Below, in pieces: positions 26,208 through 37,905 of a stretch of 64,000 nt of DNA (position 1 is its first letter; each line of letters begins with the position of its first letter). The notes beneath the pieces are model-generated. The model saw only the letters and a list, made by a program, of their open reading frames with translations. It had not been told where the DNA came from and made no database searches. Source of the DNA: Montifringilla adamsi (Eukaryota; Chordata; Aves; Passeriformes; Passeridae). The stretch lies in the NCBI GenBank assembly GCA_017590115.1, contig JAGGNK010015558.1:483841-547840 (forward strand), read 5' to 3'. Position numbers and translations under genes: made by a program.

Positions 26208-26244
26208 GCAATCCCCAAAAGCATCTGCAATCCCCAAAAGCATC
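26208..26244 (+). repeat. 18-bp tandem duplication
   Basis: Two adjacent copies of the unit TGCAATCCCCAAAAGCAT, at 26208 and 26226, identical by eye. Confidence 0.92.
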
Positions 26245-28339
26245 CCCTGAACCAGCAGGGATACCTGTGAAGACAGCTGGCTGGTCTCAGTGTGGGACAC
26301 TGATCCTGTTCTACCTAGAAGGCTGAACCAGCCGTCTCCTTTCACTGGCCATGGAGACACGTGGAGAGCTAGCTCCAACTTCATGCCCAATGGTAACCAG
26401 GTGTGATGAATTTCACCCAAAGGACGAAGCCAAATGCGGGACAGATTAAATGGACAGATGAGCATCCATTTCAACACCCATGTGTGTATGGGGTTCACCA
26501 CCTCTGTGTCTTTGCTTGTAAGTCCTTTGAGGATGTGATCCAAGCCTCACATCATCATGTGATTCTGTGCACAAGAGCACATGTATTTCCATTCCAGGTC
26601 TTCTATCACCTGTTTATAACACAGGTCACATGACAGATTGTATTCCTGTCTCCAGGAAAAGTCTAAGTGTTCCTTTTAATTAACTATTTCAGTTTCTTAA
26701 GGGAATAAGGCTCTTTGTCCTGCCTATATATCTTCTCAGACAACCCCTTTCAATAAGCTAATTTTCTCTGGCTTTCTTCCTCCACAGCCTCACAAAGATT
26801 CAGTTTTCAGATGCTAAGTGACATGACTTGAACACAAAAGATGAACTATCTCTGTGTCCCCGATTCACCTGCAGTTTATGGGTTAGGGCTCTCATGAAAT
26901 GTACTAATAGAGGTCTGAGCTTTTCAGCCCTCCTCACCCTTTACCTGGACGGTTACCTTAGAAATTAATCTATGGTATAAAAAACTCACTGGGATCTCCC
27001 TCCTCATGTTCTTTGAATAAAAAAGCACAACCTTGGATCTAGCCTTCAATATAGGATTCATATCTCCTACAGACAGGCCTCTGTCACCTGTACCCAGTGG
27101 GTGGTTTTAGTTTCCTAAATCCAGATATGATGACAGACTTGATTTCAAACCAACCTCTCTGGACCAGAAACCTTTCCACACACCTTTCCAGACCAGACCA
27201 GACACCCTTCCAGGTGTGATAGGTGAGGAAGTCCAAACACTGTAGAGAACAGGAGGTACCTTACCAGAGACAGAGGCAGATATCACCAAGTGTACACATT
27301 CCCTCAGGTCACTACCACTCCAGAGATTTCTGAGGAACTAAGACTAGAAGATAAGGACTAATCCATAGGAAGACATAAAAGCAATGATAGCTGTTTTATG
27401 AACCCAAAATTAACATTGGGGCTATACGTTCAACTAAGTCATCAGTATTTTAAATCACATTAGAGCCCTTGGTTTTGTAAACAAATTAAACTCTCTTTGC
27501 ACAGAGTAAAATTTTTCATCTTATCTCTGATGTATGAATTTCTTTCTCCAGGATGTTTTTGGCCTTGTTCTTGATATTCCAATTAATATGTTGTGCAAGA
27601 CTTTGAACACTTTCCTATGTCTACTGGAAGTACTTCCCTAACAACGTCTATGAAGATATTTGCATTTTTTATCACCCTGGGCTCTCATAGTTACTCCTGG
27701 AAGTGAATAAAATCACTTTCTTTCTCCTCTTTCACTTCTCCAAATTCCTGGAGACATGTACTAGAAAATCCCCAGACTATTGCAGAAACCCTCTTGTTAG
27801 ATGTTAAAGACAATGTCTTGAAATGACAATGAGTGTTACACTTCACACTACCACTATTTTTCTAGATCTGTAGGTTATCTGTTTCTACCTCTACCATGTT
27901 CAGATGTCTTTCTGTGCCATGCTGTCTCCTACAAATGTCTAAAGGGTAAATTTCATTAACACACACCTACTTCTTCAACCAAAGTTCTTTATGGAGACCC
28001 CTGTGAAAAGATTCTGGCTCCCGGAAAAAGCTGAAAGTTGTCCTTTAACACAACTGCTTGACATCTGCTTTCAGAGCCATTTCTGACTTTCTTGCTATAG
28101 TTTGTGTGTTTTTCCTTTTTGTCTTTTTCATTTACCTAGAGATTTCCCATATCACAAGTGCTTCTCAGATGTTTGTACAGCTTAACTTTGCTGCAATTAC
28201 CTTTCTTAAAGCAATCAATCAGCACTCTTGCAAGCAGAAGCTTTAGGCTGGCCTGGTATCCTCCAGCTGGCAGGCACAGGTTGTTGGTCTTTCTTTTATT
28301 TTTCATTAATCACCATATCATTAATTATTTATTTCACTT
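26245..28339. other. Unassigned, pyrimidine-biased plus strand
   Basis: From about 26640 onward the plus strand is noticeably T/C-rich. This could be an antisense, very old LINE body leading to the tentative remnant at 28340, but no specific block is recognisable. Confidence 0.45.
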
Positions 28340-28560
28340 AAAATCCTCCATGTACTCTTGCATGCTATTGCAATCAAGCTAACAGGCCTTTAGATGCAAG
28401 TTCACTTTCTTAATTATGGTTACTATATTTACTGTTCTCAAGTCATGTGGATCCCTCTCCTGCACAGCTTGACAAAATTACATAGACTGGCTGCCAGGTA
28501 TTCAAGTATCCTGTAGTGAAGGATCTGCTCCCTACTGGCTAAGCACATCCAGCTCTCAGA
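28340..28560 (-). mobile_element. Possible ancient CR1/L3-clade LINE remnant (RT region, antisense)
   Basis: The plus strand carries 'caagctaacaggccttta' followed by 'cagtcatgtgg'-like sequence (tcaagtcatgtggatccc). In antisense CR1/L3 reverse transcriptase, 'ggctaacaggcctgtag' and a 'ccagtc-tggtac' block occur in that order at similar spacing. The similarity is weak, there is no open frame and the edges are undefined. The T/C-rich plus-strand DNA continuing to about 29100 could be more of the same element, but I cannot show it. Confidence 0.35.
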
Positions 28561-30059
28561 GTTTTCTATCTCCCCTGAGGAAGTATTTTAAATTTCCTGA
28601 CAATCATCCCATATCTGTTTTCCTTTTCTCCAGAGTTTAATGTTCTTACAGAAAACCGAAGCTGAGCTTCACTTAATGTTTTCACACACCTATGCCAGCA
28701 TTAATCCTCTCAGGATAAAAGCATCACTTTTTTTCTTGTCTAAAATCTCTTTACTGCAATAGCTAAATAACTTTTTATGATTTCCTTTTATTATTACTAT
28801 TTAATTTCCTCTGCAAACTTCTAGCTTGGTTTGACTTTTGGCAATGTTTACCTCAGTCCTGTACTTCCTGGCCTCCAAAACTGAGTTTTCTTTGCTGATT
28901 AACTGTGCTGGACTTTCTAAGGATCCATTTTGGTCTTTAGACCCTTTCTGCAAGTTTTCCTCCTTTTCTTCTGAAGTGAATTCCACAGAGTTGCTTGCAG
29001 CTTTTATTGAATATAAATTATAGGTCTCCTTCAGCTGAAGTACCTTACAACTCTTTGGACTCCCTGGACTCACTAATCAGTTCACTTTCTGAAAACTGTT
29101 CTTTCACAACTGGAAATCTGACTTGTTTTCATATATGCTTCCTTTTCATTTAAAAGCTTGGCTAATGGCTCAGTTTAGCTCTGAAATTATTGTTAGTCTT
29201 TCCACTGGCTCTAGAAACTTGGATCTATCCTGTTTAAATGTTCTCCAGGGCTGAGGGTGTAAACACAATGTTATGGGCCATGGTTTCAGCTGGTTTAAAT
29301 TGCTAAAGCTCTGCTGGACTCTGGCCAGTCAAGAGGCGTCTCTCTTGTCTAAGAAGCTGAAGTTTTCATCAAAGCATTTTGGAAGCAACTGCAGTCTCTT
29401 AAATTTCTAGAAAAAAAGAAATTTTTGCCATCTTTCCACAGAAGAAACTGCAATAAGATCTGTGTTTTCACACCATTTATAGTAGTCTCCAAATTAATTT
29501 ACTATACCTGTCACAATGTATTATTAATGCCTTCCATGTGCATTACCTCATTTGAGGGCCTCATATTGTTGCATGCAGCAAATGGCAGGAAAAAACCAAG
29601 GTGGTACCTACTGGTACAATGTGTGCAAAGGTACAAACCTTTGAATTTATTCAATTCTGCATGCCTATACTCTCCCAGTCCTCCTAATTGCAGTGATTGC
29701 AACTTACAGTTCAGACAGCTGCAGCAGTAGTGAGACTGGGAGACAAGTGCCAATCCACAAAATCTCCAGTGTGCTGAATAGAGCAGCCTACAAAGGGCCA
29801 GAGGCTAGTTATCCTACCAAAGTTTGACTAAGTGGAGCATACTGGGTTGGACAGCAAGATTACACAGTCCATGAGTGTGAGACCCTTATTGCATCCTCCC
29901 CTCCACTACACTCCACCATATCTCTATCACCAGGTGTGTCTAAAGACATGCCAGAGGAAAGGAAGGAGAGAAGCCAAAAGGACCATAGCACAAGTGAAGT
30001 GCGCCAGTTGCCTCTGAAGACGCTTTGTATCCTAGGGCAAAACAATACAATTCTGTAAG
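28561..30059. other. Unassigned, pyrimidine-biased then ordinary
   Basis: The T/C bias continues to about 29450. A 90-codon minus-strand frame at 28801-29073 is Ser/Lys/Glu-rich and could be a LINE linker remnant, which is unproven. Confidence 0.45.
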
Positions 30060-30290
30060 GTTAAGGTGAAGTTTTTCATGCGAGGTCATAATAGTAACAA
30101 ATGTGCAATGGCTTTCTGCCACCCACCACCCAACGTTAATAATTTCCTGATAGCGTGCCGTTACTCATTCAGTAATAACAGGGCATTAGCTGACACTAAA
30201 TTGTTGCTTACACTTGACATACTTTTGAAGTATTTGCGTGCGGCTCCTCTGTATTGGGATTTAAACAAAGGGAGGTATGAACTGCAGAAC
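30060..30290. promoter_or_regulatory. Possible conserved non-coding element
   Basis: It retains several CpGs (gcgtgccgtt near 30153, gcgtgcggct near 30236) in AT-rich unique sequence with CATTAGC and ATTTAAACAAAG words. It overlaps the start of a 152-codon plus-strand frame at 30066-30524 that I do not recognise. Confidence 0.3.
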
Positions 30291-32954
30291 TCATCTTGTC
30301 CTTTCTTTTCTGCATCTCCCAATTTATATCTACTCTGCAGCCTTGCCAGCCTTACCAAGGCCTGCTCAATTCATTGCAGCAGGCAGGCTAAGAAGGAAAG
30401 CATGGTCTCAGGGATTACCGGCCTGGCACAGGAACAGAAGCCAGCTGAAAAACCAGCCACTTCATTTTTGCAGGTAGAGACTACTGAGGAAATTAAAAAA
30501 CCCCAGCCATCCTTCTATTTTTAACTCTCTGATTGACACTGTGCTCATTTCAGATTGGTTACCAGCCCTACTGCTGAGCGCTCTGCCGATGGAGAAGGGA
30601 GTGCCGGAGGACAGAGGAAGGAGCTGGGGTCAGCAATGCAGAGAGGCAAAAAAAGGCAAAGATGAGTCCCTAAAAGGCAGGGGCATTCCTTTCAGTGATG
30701 AATGCCTGCTCAGACTCTATATGCTTCACTGTCATCAGAGAGGAACAGAAACTGAGCTGAAGAGAAATAATGGATCTTGAAAATGTGTCCATTTCCAAAC
30801 TGTTCTTTTCTTGAGGAATACAGTTCCATGTTAGGCTAGTGCCACTTAAACCACTTGTACCACTCCATCACCAAGCTCAACATTCAGTGGTCATGTCCGC
30901 CTCTTAGCACATGCAGTCTCTTTGGAGCACTGGTCACACACAGTTTTCTCAACATTGAAATCCTTAAATTAGAGAGAAGTCATCAAAACTTAAACACTCC
31001 TTGATACAGCATAGTTTATACTGAACTAATTTCTGATATTGGTTTTAGATTATTATTAACCTTAAAGAGAGCACAAATAGAAAACTTCACCGTCTCTTTC
31101 TGTCTTATACGCAAAACATTTTTTCCTCTTTGGAGGTAAAATCCTAGATACATGCACACTAAGGCAAAACAGGTCATTGTAGTTTATATTCAGACTATAG
31201 CAGTTGTTAGGGTTGGTTGTTTTGGGGGTTGTTGGGAGGGGATTTTTTGGTGTTTTTGTTTAATTTTGTTTAGTCTGTTTTTAGTGATTGCACACATGTA
31301 TATGTAGTAAATTTTAGCCTGCTGACATAGCCTTACTTTCCTCAGCTGCCTCCTACAGGCTCTGTAGAGATAATCCATACATTTCTTGGGGTTTCTGGGG
31401 TACTTAATCTAAATAAAGTACTCACTGTACTGTGCAGCCACACAGAGACGAAGCTTCAGTACACTGTTGTTCTGGATGCAATGCAGCAGTAGCAGCAATG
31501 CAGAAATCTGAATTTTAACCCCTTTTCATGAGTAAAACACTGTGAAAAATGAAAAAAATTATATCATTAGGATTTATCCTAGATAATTTGGGAGACTAGG
31601 AAAGTCTGACAAAATGGAAATGAGTTGCTTAATGTGTTTGTTTTAGGATCTTGGCACGAGGTATGTAGTGGACTGTTAGTGTGTAAAAGGTGAAAGTGGA
31701 AATTTAAAATTCTAATAGGTACTCCTACACTTGTGTTGATCTGGTGTGTCTTCATTGCTATGCCTTGTAATCTGCATATATCTTAATGTATGTAATATTT
31801 ATGCATATTCTGTGTATGCATGGAGTTTAGCTTGATATTTTCTGCCAGGCAGCTCAATCCAGTTTGGAAAAACCAGCAGAATACACTGCAGTTAGTATTG
31901 TGCTGGCTGTTCCCCACCAATTTTCATGCATTTTCTTCCTGCTCTTCAGCCAGAACAAATATATTAATTCTTCATTTTCCCACACTGGTGCCAGCTGCAG
32001 TTCCAGAGAAACATGCAGCTCCCAAGTACAGCAAATGAGCTAATGTGTCTCTCAGGCTGAAGGCTTACCAAAGGATGGGTGGACAGTACTGCCATCAAAG
32101 CCACAAGCTTTGGGAAGAAGTGAGACCATGGAGGCTTGAGCACTCTTGGCAGTGGCAAGTGGAGAATGCATCAAATCCTGGCTGGAGCACTCCTATCATC
32201 TTCTGTCCATAAGGAATGTTACAATTGTCCTTTCTCCTCAAACAATTGCTTATGCTTTAGGAAGACATTAAAATGTTGGTATGCTCTCATGTGGTCAGCA
32301 GCCATCCTTATTTTACAGTTCACACTCAGAAGCAGCTCTTGGAAGGGGAACAAGTCACTGTGGTGTAAGGCAGGGTGTGAGCTGGCAGTGCATCAGCACA
32401 GCATGCTCCTGTCTGTAGACCCTTACCCTAAGGAAAAGGGTGATTTTCTTTCTTTGTGTTGTGATGTGGAGTCTGGAGAGCTGCCTGCAAGGTCATCTAG
32501 TCATGATGGCAGTTTGAAGCCTCACAATCCATCTCTGATGCCCTTTATTGTCCTGTTCCTATAGCTTGCTGTGATGCTGTCATGCTGCTTTTTACATGGA
32601 TGGTATTGGTGCAAATTTTATGGTGGAAATTTTCAGCTATCAGGCTTGATCTTGACTGTTGTCTCAAACTGATCTTCCAATGCCTCATTTTAGTCAGCAT
32701 CCATTGCTAGAGGGTTTTTTAAAGAAAAAAAATCCAAATAATTTGATGCAGGAATTCACTGATTTGTAGAATAAATTACCACATTAAGATTTGGCTAGCT
32801 CTTTTATGTCATTCTTCCTCATGAGGAAAGGTATTATGACTCTGCAAAATTTCCCATCTGCCTACTCCCAGAACACAACATCTGAGCACAGTAACAAGCA
32901 AACTTTACTATCTATCTCCTTCATGGCCTTGTCTTTATTCATAGGTCTGAGATA
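30291..32954. other. Unassigned unique sequence
   Basis: Carries the rest of the 152-codon plus frame to 30524, a GC-richer patch at 30560-30660 and the G/T-rich tract at 31195-31285. A 142-codon plus frame at 32136-32564 has no recognisable domain. Confidence 0.55.
31210..31241 (+). other. Candidate G-quadruplex in G/T-rich tract
   Basis: Four G-runs on the plus strand: 31210-31212, 31224-31228, 31234-31236 and 31238-31241. The spacers are 11, 5 and 1 nt. The surrounding 31195-31285 is strongly G/T-biased. The first loop is long, so folding strength is uncertain. Confidence 0.45.
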
Positions 32955-34566
32955 AGGAGAGGAGGAGGCAGTCAGAGAACTGCTCAGTTTATATGTTCAT
33001 AAATGCATGGGACCAGATGGGATCCATCCCAGGGTGATGAGGGAGCTGGCAGATGAGCTTGCAAAGCCACTCTCCGTCATTTACCAACCATCCTACCTCA
33101 CTGGTGAGGTTCCAGAGGACTGGAAGCTGGCCAATGTGACACCAATTCATAAAAAAAGGTGGGAATGAGGATCCTGGTAATTATAGGCCTATAGGTTAGC
33201 CTGACCTCTGTACCAGGTCCTTACCTTATGGAACAGTTTATAGTGAGTGTCATCACTCACACAGAACTTACAGCATGGCCAGGGTATCAGACCCAGGCAG
33301 CATAGGTTTAGGAAGGGTAGGTTATGTTTGACCAACTGGCCTCTTTTTATGACCAGGTGACCTGCCTGGTGGATGCAGGAAAGACTGTTGATGCTGAATA
33401 GTTGGACTTCAGCAAGGTCTTTGACACTGCCTCCCACAGCACACTCCTGGAAAAGCTGGCAGCCCACAGCTTGGACAGGAGCACTCTGTGCTGGGTTAGG
33501 AACTGGCTGGATGGCCAGCCCAGAGGACGGTGGTAAATGGTGCTGCATCCAGCTGGGGCCAGGCACCAGTGGCGTCCTCAGGGGTCTGTGCTGGGGCCAG
33601 ATTTGTTTAATACCTTTAAATACCTTTAATACCAACAGAACTTGACAGGGATGAGGGGATTGAGTCTTTCATTAGTAAATTTGCAGATGACCTTAAACTG
33701 GGAGCGTGTGCTGATCTGCTGGAAGGTAGGAGGGCTCTGCAGAGAGACCTGGAATGGTTGGATAGATGGGCAGAGTCCAATAAGATGACATTTAATAAAT
33801 CCAGGTGCTGAGTCCTGCATTTTGGCCACAACAATCCCCTGCAACATTATCGGATGGGGATGGTGTGGCTGGAAAGGGACCTAGAGGTGCTGGTGACAGC
33901 CAACTGGACATGAGTCAGCAGTGTGCCCTGGTGGCCAAGAAGGCCAAAGGCATCCTCGCCTGGATCAGGAACAGTGTGGCCAGCAGGAGCAGGGAAGTCA
34001 CCCTTCCCCTGTACTTGGCCCTGGTGAGGTCACACCTTGAGTGCTGTGTCCAGTTTTGGCCCCTCAGTTTGGGAAGGACCCTGAGACGCTGGAGCATGTT
34101 CAGAGGAGGCAACGAGGCTGGTGAGGGGCTTGGAACACAAACCCTGTGAGGAACGACTGAGGGAGCTGGGGGTGTTTAGTCTGGAGAAAAGAAGATTGAG
34201 ACTTGGAGACTGAGACAAGGAGACTTGTCACTCTCTCCAACTTCGTGAAAGGTGGCTGTGGTCAGGTGGGGGTCGGTCTCTTTCTCCAGGCAGCAGCTGA
34301 CAGAATGAGAGGCCACAGTCTTAAGCTGCACCAAGGGAAATACAGGTTGGATATTAGGAAAATGCCTTTTACAGAAAGAGTGATAAAGTACGGCAATGGT
34401 CTGCCTGGGCAGGTGGTGGAGTCACCATCCCTGGATGTGTTTAAAAAAAGACTGGATGTGGCACTCGGTGCCATGGTTTAGTAGAGATGTTAGGGCATGG
34501 GTTGGACTCGATGATCTTGAGAGTCTCTTCCAACCTTGTGATTCTGTGGTTCTGAGATTCTGTGAA
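32955..34566 (+). mobile_element. CR1 LINE, 5'-truncated, with 3' end
   Basis: A clear CR1 copy. It opens with the ORF2 reverse-transcriptase block (gcatgggaccagatggga at 33006-33023, then 'cccagggtgatgagggagctgg'). It runs through the palm-domain region near 33400 and the ORF2 C-terminal block at 33900-34060. It finishes in the typical 3' UTR, with 'gttggactcgatgatcttgag' and 'tcttccaacc' near 34502-34530, and the terminal 8-bp ttctgtga-type repeats at about 34540-34566. It is truncated at its 5' end, as is usual for CR1, and has many frameshifts and an in-frame stop in the palm region, so it is dead. It is moderately diverged. An opposite-facing CR1 fragment starts about 130 bases further on. 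Confidence 0.93.
33805..34149 (+). pseudogene. CR1 ORF2 C-terminal fragment
   Basis: An open stretch of 114 codons inside the CR1 copy. It contains the CR1 ORF2 C-terminal signature, readable as [19 protein letters not shown] and then [13 protein letters not shown]. In intact elements this region lies downstream of the reverse-transcriptase domain. The frame is lost just after the signature, where the sequence continues into GGNEAG, and upstream it does not connect with the RT block. The methionine at 33805 is only the first one in the open stretch, not a real start. No independent gene is implied. Confidence 0.8.
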
Positions 34567-34694
34567 AAGCTCTCCCTTGGAAAATATTGGCTCTTTCATG
34601 AGATCAATTTCTTTCAACATGTTAAACAGTGTACCCAGAAAGGAAATTGTGCATGCTTTCTATTCTTTCTATTTTGCTACTATTTTATTCTTCT

Positions 34695-35240
34695 CCTGAA
34701 GGACCCCTGTGGAATCCCACTAGTGACAGGACACCAGTCTTACGTCATGCCATTCACTGCAACCCTTTGTGTCCAATCCACCAGCTGTTTACCCATCATG
34801 CATGAAATATCCAGAAGAATCCTATGAGAGACAGTACCAAAAGTTTTACTGACACCCAAATATATTACATCAACTGAGTTCCCTTGATCAGCTTGGTGGA
34901 TTATCCAGTCATAAAATGAAATCAGATTCAACAAGCAGGACTTTTCCCTCATGAAGCTGTGCTGGCTGTGACTGATGACTTGCTCTTCAGGTATTTTTCA
35001 ATACCAGAATAATCTTCTCCATACTTGTACCAATCACTGAAGTGAGACTGACAGGCCTGTAATTTCTGGGTGACCCCTCTTGAAAATTGGTACAGCATTT
35101 ACCAGCTTCCAGTTCACTTAGATCTCTCCATATTCTCAAGAACATTCAAAATTTATTGAGAGAGACCGTGTGATGATATCAGCCAGTTTTTTGTGTATTC
35201 TAAGATGAATCCCATCAAGATTAATATATTAGTGATTATT
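34695..35240 (-). mobile_element. CR1 LINE internal fragment, antisense (reverse-transcriptase region)
   Basis: Read on the minus strand this is the CR1 ORF2 reverse-transcriptase core: the HPRVL-type block at the high-coordinate end, 'acaggcctgtaatttctggg' on the plus strand at 35050-35070, the KSCLLNLISFYDW block, and the palm-domain block near 34870. Both ORF2 ends and the 3' UTR are missing, so it is an internal remnant. It faces the CR1 at 32955-34566 in a convergent arrangement, and the two share the RT segment in inverted orientation. Confidence 0.87.
34740..34952 (-). pseudogene. CR1 ORF2 reverse-transcriptase fragment
   Basis: A 71-codon open stretch that reads KSCLLNLISFYDW, then IYLGVSKTFGTVSH. 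The second corresponds to the conserved RT palm motif (normally Y-L-D-F-x-K-A-F-D-T-V). The catalytic Asp is Gly here and the second Asp of the motif is also Gly, so the motif is dead. The frame ends at a stop after VNGMT. This is a relic of the retrotransposon, not a host gene. Confidence 0.82.
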
Positions 35241-37162
35241 AACCCCTCCTTAGGCCGTTATCTCTCTCCAGGTGAACCACTAGAAACCGAGCACAGAGCT
35301 CACTGCATTGAGACGAGGTATAAAATCTGACATCATGGTTAGATGTGATTTGGCCTGACTAGTTAATCCCACTTGTGTTGATGGAAGATCAGACACTGGA
35401 AAATGAAGGATTCACATGCCCTCACTGCTGTTAACAAGTCCTCAGTTCAATGCCAGCTATGAAAGGAGTAGAAGAACTCTGTACTGGAGGGATAATTACT
35501 CTCCCAGACCAATATGTATGACTGCCTGAGAGCAGTTTACACTCATGGGGCAGAACAAGGATCTCACTCCCGTGCAAATTGTGTCTGCTTTGAAGTCAAG
35601 GAAATTCCATTAGCAGTGAACAAGTGTGAGATCAGAATCAAACACCAAAGAGTTGTGATCTTCCTGCTGCTAAGAGGCAAGCACAGAGACTGCATTTTTC
35701 AGAGCTTGCTGCTGTGTGAGCTGACTTTTGCTTTGCATAATTATAATTGACTACAGCCATACCCAGGGAAGGGAGTGGTGATGTTCAATGCAGACACACA
35801 CAGACAAAAGCCAAGGGCAGACGCCTGCAGAATATTGATAACAGAATAATGCTGGTTGGCAGAAGAGAGGATGTATAGCAGCAAATCTCTGAATCGCATT
35901 CACATGCACTTTGAAGACCATTGGCACAGCTGGTTATGGAAATTAAAAGAATTATAACTCCATGGTTTCTGTCTCTTTCCTTCTGGGTTTTTCTTTCAGG
36001 CCAAACACTGCACATGTGCCAAAGTACCAACATCAAGTAAAGAAGTGCAAGCATGAAGACAGGTTCACCTTTTCATATTTTTTTCCATATGTGGATTGTG
36101 AGAGAAAACATGCTGTTGCATGACAGCGTATGAGGGAGGATCAAAGTCGTGATGGCAAAGCCCAAGATTTAGCATGGAAAGGTCAGGTGCAATGCTGTCT
36201 GAACAGCCTGTTCAAAACCAGCAGCTTTAGGATTGTCAGAAGCCATACAAATCACTGAGTAGGTAAGTCTGAATTCTCTGCCACCCTGTTCCTGTACAGA
36301 CAACTCCTGGCTGGTGTCCCACCTTTATGCCCAGTGTGGGAGGTGGAAGCACTTAAAGCCAAGACAACATATTTTTTGGACATTTTATAACTCAGCTCCA
36401 GGGACTCTTGGTCCTGATTGCTCTTCTCTTGCATTAGCCCTCCTGTCAAATGTCACAGCTGGGAGATTTGAGGGAGAATTTAATTCTATCTGTCCATATT
36501 TTTTTCTCATTTCTTTTCCCCAGAAACTCAAGAAAATGAAATGCTGGGCTCCTCTCCCTTTTCAGATTACCAGAGCCAATACAAACATCAGATAATGTTT
36601 TCCTCATCTGGAGCTCCTCTGTCTTGGCAGAGCTGTGGCTGCTTGCTGATGTTCCCCTGCAGGGAGGGACTCTCTGTTTGTGGGATGCTGGTAATACTTG
36701 GTAATGGCAATGGTTAAAAGCACTTTGTACACCTCATTTTTAACTCACAAGAAATAATTTTTCTGTCAACAGGGGCAGTGACAATATATTAGATTATCCT
36801 CTAGATTGTTCTAGTACTCTCTGGGGCTCATGCTAAAATGGCCTGTTTTGAGAATCATCTGAACATAAACAGCTTTTAACATATCTTTTCTTTTCCTTGG
36901 CTTTGTTGGGGAACAGAGACTGTCCTTCAGGCTAACACATCCACTTCAGGAATTAAGAATGGAGATCTTTATATTATCCCAGTAATGTGATACAAAATCA
37001 AGGTTATACAGCTAAAATCGGCTCTTTTTTCAAACCCTCAATTACAGTCTAGAAATCCTTATATTTTCTTATAAGCAGTCACTCTGACACCCAAACCTAG
37101 CATCCCACTGGGGTGTGTGTGCCACTTCTCCTTCTGGTCCAATCCTGGAGTGTCTGAGAATG
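35241..37162. other. Unassigned spacer between two antisense CR1 copies
   Basis: No retroelement body or gene recognised. Frames are at most 93 codons. Confidence 0.55.
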
Positions 37163-37905
37163 TCATAGAATTATAGAATCACAGAGTGATTTGTGTTGGA
37201 AAAGACCTTAAAGATCATCTCCTTCTAACTCCCTTGCACATCTCCCACTAGACCAGGTTGCCCAGAGCCCCATCCAGCCTGGCCTTGAACACTTACAGGA
37301 ATGGGCATCCAAGATTTCTCTGGGCAACACCTTCAGTGCCTCACTACCCTCTCAATAAAGAGTTTCTTTCAAACAGATTATCTAAAATAATTTCTACTTG
37401 TCTTATGAATGCCTGCCCTTATAAAAAATCTTCTACAGCTCTCTTGAAGTGCTAGAAGGTATTGTAAAGTCTCCCTAAATCTTTCTGTTCTCCAGGCTGA
37501 GCAACCTAAACTGTCTCAGTCTGTCCTCCTAAGAGAGATGTCCTGTCCCTCTGACCATCATAACTGTCCTCTTGACTCACTCTAATAAATCCATGTCCTT
37601 CTTACGTTGAAAACCCAAGAGCTGCTGCAGCCCTGCAAGTGGGGTCTCAGCAGAGCAGAGCAGAGGGGCAGAATCCCCTCCCTGGCCCTGCTGCCCACAC
37701 TGCTCTGGATGCAGCCCAGGACACGTGTGGCTCTCTGGGCTGTGGGTGCCCATGGCTGGGTTATGGTGAGTTTCTTGTAACCAGCAGGTCCAAGCCCTTC
37801 TCCTCAAGTCTGCTCTCAACCCAGTCTCCATTCAACATGTATTTGTGTTTGGGATTGCCCATACCCATTTGAAGGACCTTTCACTTGGTTCCTAGCAGCT
37901 GCCAA
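37163..37905 (-). mobile_element. CR1 LINE, antisense, 3' end with part of ORF2
   Basis: The left edge shows the antisense CR1 terminus: tcatagaattatagaatcac followed by 'gttggaaaagaccttaaagatcatc' at 37192-37219. It continues through the 3' UTR (cccagagccccatccagcct, 37261-37280), then the antisense ORF2 end. The block near 37700-37750 is the familiar 'ctggatgcagcccag' region and 'tgggattgccc..acc' is at 37850. Similarity fades at about 37905. It is 5'-truncated, with no target duplication seen. The old frames are scrambled. Confidence 0.92.

Noticed and set aside
32136..32564. 142-codon plus-strand frame as a gene
   Set aside because: No domain, no signal and no context. A chance frame near CR1 insertions.
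33189..33847. Minus-strand frames across the plus-strand CR1 at 33 kb
   Set aside because: They are antisense shadows of the CR1 ORF2 region.
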